DNA of 13,022 nt from Terriglobales bacterium. GTDB taxonomy: Bacteria; Acidobacteriota; Terriglobia; Terriglobales; Gp1-AA117. Position 1 is the first letter of the stretch; every line of letters starts with the position of its first letter. The notes below the pieces were generated by a model that worked only from the letters and a program-made list of their open reading frames with translations, had not been told where the DNA came from and made no database searches. This document shows, one piece after another, positions 6,474 through 11,809 of this stretch. Where the stretch lies: contig JASLFF010000552.1 in assembly GCA_030150795.1 (NCBI GenBank), positions 1 to 13,022 of the forward strand, written 5' to 3'. The translations under genes were made by a program, and so were the position numbers.

Positions 6474-7108
6474 TGGCCGAGCCGGTCTGCCCATATTGCC
6501 GCATGCCTTTTGACGATGCTTCTCCGCCAAAGATTTTCTGTACCGCGTGCGGAATGCCCCACCATGAAGATTGTTATCTGGAAAATGGGGGCTGCACCGT
6601 TTTTGGCTGCAAGCGCGCGCCCGCCGATGATCCCAAATTGCAAGTTTCACAAAGCGATTTAAGCGCGGTATCGATTCCGGGCCAGCAGTATGCTCCTGTT
6701 GCGCCGCAATACGCTCCCGTGGCACCGCAGCCGACTCCAGTGGCGCCGCAGCCCGCTCCGGTGCAGGGGTATCAACCATCGCGCTACAGCGGGCCGCTGG
6801 GATTGTCGCAAGCGGCTGCCACTGCACCCGCACAGGTTGCAGCGCCGTCGCCCACTCCAACGCAGCCAGCGTATGTCGCGCCGGCCTACAGTTCCACGTA
6901 TAAAAGCCGGACAAGCTACATTGTTCTCGGCATTTTTCTTGGCGCGTTAGGCATACATAACTTTTATGCCGGATACACCGGACGTGCGGTGGGCCAGCTA
7001 TGTCTGACGGTTTTGACGCTGGGCTATCTGGGCATCGTGTCGTGGATCTGGGCCATCATCGAAATCTGCATCGTGGAAAAGGACAGCACCGGCCTTCGTT
7101 TCAGCTGA
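6473..7108 (+). CDS. Prok-RING-like zinc finger fused to a TM2 membrane domain (candidate E3)
   Basis: This 211-residue protein starts with a cysteine/histidine-rich module (residues 6-46). It has C6-x2-C9, C23-x2-C26, H30/H31, C34, C41 and C46, in the context FCTACGMPHHEDCYLENGGC. This spacing and the H-x2-x-C-x-E-N-G-G-C element match the prokaryotic RING (treble-clef) family. A proline-rich linker (~52-143) follows, containing a seven-residue repeat (Y/P-A/T-P-V-A-P-Q). The last ~65 residues are a TM2 domain: KSRTSYIVLGIFLGALGIHN, FYAGYTGRAVGQ and a second helix LGIVSWIWAIIEICIV. In TM2 proteins both ends usually face the cytoplasm, so the finger could meet a charged E2. RING-type E3 activity is inferred from family and neighbours. 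It overlaps the FHA gene (TAATG) and lies 15 bases before the GYF_2 gene. Confidence 0.87.
   Translation: MAEPVCPYCRMPFDDASPPKIFCTACGMPHHEDCYLENGGCTVFGCKRAPADDPKLQVSQSDLSAVSIPGQQYAPVAPQYAPVAPQPTPVAPQPAPVQGYQPSRYSGPLGLSQAAATAPAQVAAPSPTPTQPAYVAPAYSSTYKSRTSYIVLGIFLGALGIHNFYAGYTGRAVGQLCLTVLTLGYLGIVSWIWAIIEICIVEKDSTGLRFS
6689..6766 (+). repeat. 21-base tandem repeat encoding a Pro-rich heptapeptide
   Basis: Three full 21-base units (6689-6709, 6710-6730, 6731-6751) and a partial fourth encode YAPVAPQ, YAPVAPQ, PTPVAPQ and PAPVQ in the linker between RING and TM2 domains. The copies differ mainly at third codon positions, so the peptide appears to be maintained rather than recently duplicated. Confidence 0.75.
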
Positions 7109-7123
7109 GTGCATGGATGACGA

Positions 7124-7846
7124 ATGAAATACTACATTCAACGCCAACTCAATGAATACGGTCCTTATACCCTGGCCGATCTCCAGCGTTACGTCGCGCA
7201 GGGCAGCATCTCGCTTTCTGACATGACGCGTAGCGAGGGCATGACGGAGTGGACGCCCGTATCGCAAGTCATCGGCAACATTCCCATTCCTGCTCCAATC
7301 CAGTCAGGGTATGCGCCCGGCACGCCTGCTTATGGTGGAGGAACGGTCTACGGCGGCGGCACAACCCTGTACGGCGCGCAAGGCGCAATGCCCGCGATAA
7401 CCACAGGACCGGTACCGCCAGATTTTCACTGGGCACTTGTCCTGGTGATCGGATTTGTGACCTGTGGCCTGTTCTGGTGGGTTTGGTGGATCGTGGAAGC
7501 CGCGTTCATAAGGAAGGTGAAATCAGACAGCAAGGCCCTTCTTTTTGTCATCCTGTCATTCGTCTGCTATTTCGCCGGCGGTTTCATCAGAGGGCTGATG
7601 CGGGCCATGAATCCTGGCGATACAGTTAATTATGGCGTGCCATTCTCTCTCATCGGGCTTTTGTTGTTCGTGATTGCCGAATTCCAGATGAAGAACGATT
7701 TGGAGGAGTATTACAACTCTGTGGAACCGATTGATCTCCGTCTTCACGGCGGCATGACTTTCTTCTTCGCCGTGTGGTACTTTCAGCATCACTTTTCACG
7801 GATTGCTCAGTGGAAGAAAACGGGCGTGCTTGCACCGCAGGGCTAA
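7124..7846 (+). CDS. GYF_2 (DUF4339) domain membrane protein
   Basis: This is a 240-residue protein. Residues 1-50 form a GYF_2 domain: MKYYIQRQLNEYGPYTLADL, then VAQGSISLSDMTRSEGMTEW. These domains are usually taken as peptide-binding modules, often for proline-rich ligands. A Gly/Tyr/Pro-rich linker (~51-98, with AYGGGTVYGGGTTLYG) leads to hydrophobic segments at ~102-124, ~138-158 and ~171-187. The C-terminal region, with MTFFFAVWYFQHHFSRIAQW, resembles the ends of DUF4234-type membrane proteins. The neighbouring RING protein carries a long proline-rich linker, which would be an attractive ligand for the GYF_2 domain; this is an inference. GGATGA shortly before the ATG is a weak ribosome-binding site. 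Its stop overlaps the next gene (TAATG). Confidence 0.82.
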   Translation: MKYYIQRQLNEYGPYTLADLQRYVAQGSISLSDMTRSEGMTEWTPVSQVIGNIPIPAPIQSGYAPGTPAYGGGTVYGGGTTLYGAQGAMPAITTGPVPPDFHWALVLVIGFVTCGLFWWVWWIVEAAFIRKVKSDSKALLFVILSFVCYFAGGFIRGLMRAMNPGDTVNYGVPFSLIGLLLFVIAEFQMKNDLEEYYNSVEPIDLRLHGGMTFFFAVWYFQHHFSRIAQWKKTGVLAPQG

Positions 7847-8226
7847 TGAAACAGCGAACCATTACCGGAATGGCAATCGCGGCGCTGGTTGGCGGCTTAG
7901 GCGTGGTATACCGGTTTCCGCCAGCGGAGCATTCGTTCTATCCTCGTTGCCCGATCTATCTCACGACGCACTGGCTATGCCCAGGTTGTGGCAGCACGCG
8001 AGCACTGCATGCGCTTCTGCATCTAGATTTTCATAGCGCGCTGCATTACAACGCTTTGTTCACATTGCTGTTCCCGTTTGCATGCCTGTGGTTTGGTTTC
8101 ATCTGCTATCGGATCTTACGGTATGATCAGTTTCCGACTCTGGTATTTCCGCGCAGCGTGGCGGTTTGCCTGACCGTGACGGTCGTCCTGTTCACGGTCG
8201 CCAGAAATACTATGTTCGCTTTTTGA
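7846..8226 (+). CDS. DUF2752 family membrane protein
   Basis: The protein has 126 residues when started at the ATG overlapping the upstream stop (TAATG). The frame is open further upstream, but that part overlaps the GYF_2 gene. The DUF2752 signature is present: C35-P, then C45-PGC48-GSTRALHALLHLDFHSALHYNALF. Hydrophobic segments lie at ~7-22, ~68-90 and ~104-122. The biochemical function of DUF2752 is not known to me; the conserved cysteines suggest metal binding or a structural thiol pair. Its place between two genes of a ubiquitin-like operon, with an overlap on one side and a seven-base gap on the other, argues that it belongs to the same unit. Confidence 0.82.
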   Translation: MKQRTITGMAIAALVGGLGVVYRFPPAEHSFYPRCPIYLTTHWLCPGCGSTRALHALLHLDFHSALHYNALFTLLFPFACLWFGFICYRILRYDQFPTLVFPRSVAVCLTVTVVLFTVARNTMFAF

Positions 8227-8233
8227 GTTGCTT

Positions 8234-8842
8234 ATGTTGTCACCCAGAATTCGCCGGTTAAAACTCGATCACGACTCGCTCTTCAAGCGCTTTTCCGGAT
8301 GGCCTTTGATCCGCATTGTGGGCACGGCCGGGATGCCGCCCGAGCTGTATCGTTTTCAATACCTTGTCCGTGGACTGTATGTGGCCCCGGATGGGGCGAT
8401 CCTGGAGCGCAACGATCATTTGCTGGAAGTGAATCTTTCCCTTGGATACCCGCGCCGTGCGCCTCAGTGCCGCATGCTCACGCCGGTGTTTCATCCAAAT
8501 TTCGACGACAGTTCTGTCTGCATCGGAGATTTCTGGGCCGCTTCAGAGTCTCTGGACGATCTGATTATCCGCATTGGCCGCATGATTTCCTATCAGGAAT
8601 ACAACACCAAGAGCCCACTAAACGGGTTGGCGGCAAAATGGGCCGCACAGAACCCCACCCTTTTGCCGGTCGATCCTCGTCCTATTGCTCCGCCGCTCGA
8701 TCAACTGGTGGAGGAATCAAGTTTGTCAACACCTTTTGCGTCTCAATCTGCCGTTGCTCCAATCCCACAGCCCCTGGTTGAAACAGCTTCTGCCGCGCCG
8801 CAAGGTGAAGATCCGTGGGAAAAGAAAATTGTGATTTCATAA
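8234..8842 (+). CDS. E2-like ubiquitin-conjugating (UBC-fold) protein
   Basis: This 202-residue protein is a predicted E2, which would take the ubiquitin-like protein from the E1 as a thioester. I chose the ATG at 8234, with TTGAG (8223-8227) six bases upstream. A TTG at 8228 is less likely. The N-terminal ~65 residues give the first helix and strands. The E2 core is SLGYPRRAPQCRMLTPVFHP, then NFDDSSVCIGDFW. The HPN triad is at 87-89 and Cys96 is the predicted active site, seven positions after Asn89 (eight in canonical E2s). The later helix region is SLDDLIIRIGRMISYQEYNT, with SPLNGLAAKWA like the PLN-A segment of eukaryotic E2s. The last ~60 residues are Pro/Ser/Ala-rich and not part of the fold. 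It is the last gene of the run, seven bases after DUF2752. Confidence 0.88.
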   Translation: MLSPRIRRLKLDHDSLFKRFSGWPLIRIVGTAGMPPELYRFQYLVRGLYVAPDGAILERNDHLLEVNLSLGYPRRAPQCRMLTPVFHPNFDDSSVCIGDFWAASESLDDLIIRIGRMISYQEYNTKSPLNGLAAKWAAQNPTLLPVDPRPIAPPLDQLVEESSLSTPFASQSAVAPIPQPLVETASAAPQGEDPWEKKIVIS

Positions 8843-9171
8843 ATCCAACGGCAAGGTTTTCCCTGAAAAATATTTCCTCTCTTGGCTTTCAGCCATGGAA
8901 AAAGATAGCATCCCGCTTCAATGCTTCGCGTAGCACGACACATTGTGGTCACTTAAAATCTTCGGTGCGTTGCGCTGATCGCATTTTTCTTCCACGAAAT
9001 TCCCATTTCCGCATTCCGGATTTTTTCAAAATCTTTTTCGAAGCCAACTTTATGAATGGTAATCTGCGGCAACACTGAGCCGACTTCCGGGTCTTCGTGC
9101 TGCGCCAGAAAGCGAACGACCAATTCATAAGTGCTGGATTTCCAGTGGAGAAAACTGTTCCCATTTATCCC
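8843..9171. other. gene-free region between the E2 gene and the first EXORDIUM-like gene
   Basis: No gene is supported here; the small open frames have no recognisable content. A short GGCT-ttc-AGCC hairpin lies near 8884-8894, but no strong intrinsic terminator for the upstream operon is visible. The AT-rich end presumably contains the promoter of the first EXORDIUM-like gene, but I cannot assign boxes. Confidence 0.45.
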
Positions 9172-9236
9172 GGCTTCCTCTGTTCATGTTGATTCGACAG
9201 ACGCAGCATAACCCAAACAAAAATGAGGTCACAGAA
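9172..9236 (+). promoter_or_regulatory. conserved leader of EXORDIUM-like gene 1, with hairpin
   Basis: The leader shares a layout and much sequence with those at 10516-10578 and 11750-11809: GGCTTC, TCTGTTCAT, a spacer, (A/G)ACAGAC, then GAGGTCA before the ATG. Here TCTGTT (9179-9184) pairs with GACAGA (9196-9201), the last pair being U-G. GAGGTCA (9225-9231) carries the ribosome-binding site. The distance from hairpin to ATG is 35 bases. Confidence 0.65.
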
Positions 9237-10217
9237 ATGAAACTTCCCCAGGGAAAAATCAAATTTGCATCCGTTTTTCTCTTCTTGATCTTGGCTGTGA
9301 ACTTTATGGCCGCGCAAAAGCCACTCACAAACCCTGACGGCGATCTCGTGCCGAACGGCAAGCACGGGAGTTCTGGACAAACCCAGTCAGCGGTGCAGCA
9401 GGGTCCGGTGGGCCAGGCTGTGGTCACCGGCAACGGCATCAACTATCATGGCGGCCCTGTATTAAAAGGCAATCCTGTTCCGATCTACCTGATCTTTTAC
9501 GGCAATTGGAATGGCACAGGCTCCAACACGGCAGCCAGCGTCAGCCTGATCGAGCATTTCGTTAGCACGCTCGGCAACAGCGCCATTGAGCATGTGGCTA
9601 CCACCTACGGCGACAACACGGGCAATGTAAGCGGCAACGTCAGTCTGGGCGGCGTGGCCACCGTGAGCAGCTCAAGCAACCTGAGTGACAGCAGTTTGCA
9701 GACCACGGTCAGCAATGTCCTCAACAGTGGCGCGCTGCCGCGCAATGCCAACGGCATATATATGGTGCTGACGTCCTCAAACATCAATGAAACCTCCGGA
9801 TTCTGCACCCAGTACTGCGGCTTCCATACCCATGCAACGCTGGGCGGAGTCGATATTAAGTACGCTTTTGTCGGCAACCCGGATCGTTGCCCCAGCGGCT
9901 GCGAAATCCAGTCCACCGGCCCCAACAGCCCATCCCCGGGCGCAGGCGGCGCAGATGGCCTGATCAACGTGCTCTCACACGAACAGTTTGAAGCGATCAC
10001 AGATCCGGATCTGAACGCATGGTTTGACAACAGCGGCCAGGAAGATTCCGATAAGTGCAACTTCAACTTCGGCACAACTTCAACCTGCAATGCCAACGGG
10101 CTTTGCTCTTCTGGCGCCGGTGCAGCCAAGTATAACCAGACCTTTGGCAGCAACAACTGGATGATCCAGCAGCAGTGGGAAAATGCTGCCGGCGGCAAGT
10201 GCGTCCAGCACCTGTAA
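9237..10217 (+). CDS. secreted EXORDIUM/phosphate-induced-1-like protein, paralog 1
   Basis: This is a 326-residue exported protein. I chose the ATG at 9237, preceded by GAGG eight bases away. The upstream ATG at 9186 lies in the leader hairpin loop and would spoil the signal peptide. Residues 1-26 (KIKFASVFLFLILAVNFMAA) are a signal peptide, probably cut before Gln27. The body matches the plant EXORDIUM/Phi-1 family. Its landmarks are INYHGGPVLKGNPVPIYLIF, YGNW, IYMVLTSSNINETSGFCTQY, CGFHTH, AFVGNPDRCPSGC, GGADGLINVLSHEQFEAITD and a C-terminal WMIQQQWE...GKC. H248-E249-x2-E252 matches the family HE-x2-E region and could bind metal, though no activity is known. Eight cysteines are visible (190, 194, 218, 222, 274, 284, 290, 322), consistent with disulfides. 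Plant relatives are apoplastic growth-related proteins of unknown chemistry. Confidence 0.88.
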   Translation: MKLPQGKIKFASVFLFLILAVNFMAAQKPLTNPDGDLVPNGKHGSSGQTQSAVQQGPVGQAVVTGNGINYHGGPVLKGNPVPIYLIFYGNWNGTGSNTAASVSLIEHFVSTLGNSAIEHVATTYGDNTGNVSGNVSLGGVATVSSSSNLSDSSLQTTVSNVLNSGALPRNANGIYMVLTSSNINETSGFCTQYCGFHTHATLGGVDIKYAFVGNPDRCPSGCEIQSTGPNSPSPGAGGADGLINVLSHEQFEAITDPDLNAWFDNSGQEDSDKCNFNFGTTSTCNANGLCSSGAGAAKYNQTFGSNNWMIQQQWENAAGGKCVQHL

Positions 10218-10515
10218 ACAATTATTTGTGGGCCGCCCGCTCCTGGCGGCCCCTTCTTTCCTTTTCGAAAGCGCCAACCGTTGGCGAATTATGTAAGAAG
10301 CTGTTCGTAATGGGAAAACAAAGCATAGCTGGATTGCCAGCTTTGCAGACGCTTTTGAAAACCGCGTATCGCCGCGAAAAATCATGCGATTCTGTGATTG
10401 TATCCGGCCAAGTCTCGTGATACGCTTTCGCACATTCTGTTCTGCTCGATTCCGGGGGGCCGCGAATCAGAATCAACCTTCATTCATAAATGTCGATCTC
10501 ATATAAATGCTTTTC
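10218..10515. other. spacer between EXORDIUM-like genes 1 and 2
   Basis: No gene is seen. After the terminator come two further hairpin candidates. CGCCAA-ccg-TTGGCG (10272-10286) is the first. The second has ten-base arms at 10323-10332 and 10337-10346 with one mismatch and loop ATTG. A TATAAA at 10502-10507, nine bases before the conserved leader, is a plausible -10 box for gene 2. Confidence 0.45.
10230..10270 (+). terminator. intrinsic terminator after EXORDIUM-like gene 1
   Basis: GGGCCGCC (10230-10237) and GGCGGCCC (10245-10252) form a perfect 8-bp GC-rich stem with a seven-base loop. A pyrimidine-rich, T-containing run to about 10265 follows. It lies 12 bases after the stop codon. Confidence 0.75.
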
Positions 10516-10578
10516 GGCTTCTTCTGTTCATTTCATTCAACAGACGCAGCAACACCTTACAGCGAGGTCATTGCAACA
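10516..10578 (+). promoter_or_regulatory. conserved leader of EXORDIUM-like gene 2, with hairpin
   Basis: It has the same layout as the leaders of genes 1 and 3. TCTGTT (10523-10528) pairs perfectly with AACAGA (10539-10544) around a ten-base loop. GAGGTCA (10564-10570) precedes the ATG, with GAGG ending 11 bases before it. The hairpin ends 34 bases before the ATG. Confidence 0.65.
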
Positions 10579-11553
10579 ATGAAAAATCCCCTGAGATATG
10601 CGTTAGCTCTTCTCTTTGTTCTGTTGGCCGCCAATTTCGTGATGGCGCAATCGGTACTTCATCCATCAGTTCCTTCTGGCGACAGGATGGTTCCTAACGG
10701 TGACGGTACAGCCGCGGCAGTGGCTGGCAGCGCCCGGCCAGTCGGCGATGCCGTAGTCACCGGCAACGGCATCAACTATAACGGCGGCCCAGTCCTGCAC
10801 GGTAGCCCGGTCCCCATCTACATCATTTGGTACGGAAACTGGAGCGGCACGGGATCGAACACGGCGGCCACCCAAACCCTTCTCCAAGGATTCCTGTCGA
10901 GCACGTCTCTGGGCGGCTCCAGCTATGAGCAGATCAACACCCTGTACGGCGACAATAGTGGAAACGTGAGCGGCCATCTGAATTTCGTCCAGGCGGTCTC
11001 TGACACCGGCTCGCAGGGAACACGGCTCAGGAACAGTAATATCACCGCGGCCATTTCCGCCCAGTTAACTGGAGGCCATCTGCCAACCGATCCTAACGGC
11101 ATCTATATCTTTGCAACCTCCTCGAACATCAAAGAGAGCGGATTCTGCACCCAGTTCTGCGGCTTCCACACCCATCAGACGATCAATGGCGCCGACATCA
11201 AGTGGGCCTTCATTGGCAACACTGACCAGTGCCCCAGCGGCTGCGAAATCCAGGCCACCGGTCCCAACAGCCCGGCAACGGGCGTGGGCGGCGCGGACGG
11301 CATGGCCAATGTGATGACACACGAAACAGAAGAAGCCATCACTGATCCGGATCTCAATGCCTGGTTTGATTCCAGCGGCAATGAAGACGCGGACAAGTGC
11401 AACTTCAAATTCGGTCCTACACAGACGGCACCCAACGGAGCCCGTTTCAACCAGACCTTTGGCGGCCACAACTGGATGATCCAGATGGAATGGGAAAACA
11501 GCCGCGGCGGCGGTTGCGACCAGGTTCTTGGCGGAGCATTCTTTACCAGCTAG
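10579..11553 (+). CDS. secreted EXORDIUM/phosphate-induced-1-like protein, paralog 2
   Basis: This 324-residue exported paralog starts at the ATG at 10579; an upstream in-frame ATG at 10507 lies before the conserved leader. The signal peptide is KNPLRYALALLFVLLAANFV-MA, cut before Gln24. Landmarks are INYNGGPVLHGSPVPIYIIW, YGNWSGTGSNTAAT, IYIFATSSNIKESGFCTQFC, GFHTH, DQCPSGCEIQ, GGADGMANVMTHETEEAITD and PDLNAWFD. It is the most divergent of the three. HExxE is kept as HETEE. The loop after DKCNFKFG lacks the cysteine pair found in paralogs 1 and 3, and the C-terminus is extended to GGCDQVLGGAFFTS. It has its own leader and terminator, so it is probably transcribed alone. Confidence 0.87.
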   Translation: MKNPLRYALALLFVLLAANFVMAQSVLHPSVPSGDRMVPNGDGTAAAVAGSARPVGDAVVTGNGINYNGGPVLHGSPVPIYIIWYGNWSGTGSNTAATQTLLQGFLSSTSLGGSSYEQINTLYGDNSGNVSGHLNFVQAVSDTGSQGTRLRNSNITAAISAQLTGGHLPTDPNGIYIFATSSNIKESGFCTQFCGFHTHQTINGADIKWAFIGNTDQCPSGCEIQATGPNSPATGVGGADGMANVMTHETEEAITDPDLNAWFDSSGNEDADKCNFKFGPTQTAPNGARFNQTFGGHNWMIQMEWENSRGGGCDQVLGGAFFTS

Positions 11554-11569
11554 TTCTATCTTTTACGAT

Positions 11570-11597
11570 AAAGCCGTCCGGCATGCCGGACGGCTTT
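11570..11597 (+). terminator. strong intrinsic terminator after EXORDIUM-like gene 2
   Basis: Bases 11571-11596 form a perfect 26-base palindrome. The arms are GCCGTCCGG and CCGGACGGC around a GCATGC-type centre, with flanking A and T runs and seven T residues after the GC arm. It begins about 17 bases after the stop codon. The A-run on the other flank means it could also work from the opposite side. Confidence 0.9.
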
Positions 11598-11749
11598 TTT
11601 TCACCGAACATTGGCTTTCAAACAATTTCCCAAAATGGGACTTGCCTCATTTGAGTTTGCTTTCTGGTACCAGCAGAAGTTCGCGTGCTTTTCAGAAAGA
11701 AAATCGTAGTACACTCCGCAAACGGACCGCACCCGATTTCAATTACTCT

Positions 11750-11809
11750 GGCCTCTTCTGTTCATTTTTCAACAGACAGTCGCAAAATCTCTCAAAGTGA
11801 GGTCATCGA
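11750..11809 (+). promoter_or_regulatory. conserved leader of EXORDIUM-like gene 3, with hairpin
   Basis: TCTGTT (11757-11762) pairs perfectly with AACAGA (11771-11776) around an eight-base loop. GAGGTCA (11799-11805) is the ribosome-binding region, seven bases from GAGG to the ATG. The hairpin ends 33 bases before the ATG. Loop and spacer sequences differ from those of genes 1 and 2, while stem and ribosome-binding site are kept. Confidence 0.65.

Larger units (their letters stand above)
1926..8842 (+). other. nine-gene ubiquitin-like conjugation operon
   Basis: Nine plus-strand genes follow each other with gaps of at most 15 bases and five overlaps (ATGA, TGATG, 14 bases, TAATG, TAATG). 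In order they encode protease, Ubl, E1, JAB-TM, TM-FHA, RING-TM2, GYF_2-TM, DUF2752 and E2. Such packing implies co-transcription and translational coupling. No internal terminator was seen, and no clear intrinsic terminator follows the E2 gene. Confidence 0.85.

Noticed and set aside
7774..7845. Longer DUF2752 protein starting at 7774
   Set aside because: It would overlap the GYF_2 gene by more than 70 bases. The ATG at 7846 forms the TAATG overlap used repeatedly in this operon and gives the usual family length.
8815..9078. Open frame of 87 codons overlapping the end of the E2 gene
   Set aside because: It has no family features and no ribosome-binding site, and it overlaps a well-supported gene in another frame.
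9186..9236. Upstream ATG at 9186 as start of EXORDIUM-like gene 1
   Set aside because: It lies in the loop of the conserved leader hairpin and would add 17 polar residues before the signal peptide. The ATG at 9237 has a GAGG site and matches the starts of the other two paralogs.
10175..10433. Open frames on both strands between EXORDIUM-like genes 1 and 2
   Set aside because: They run through the terminator hairpin and encode nothing recognisable.
10507..10578. Upstream ATG at 10507 as start of EXORDIUM-like gene 2
   Set aside because: It lies before the conserved leader, and the added residues hide the signal peptide. The ATG at 10579 aligns with the other paralogs.
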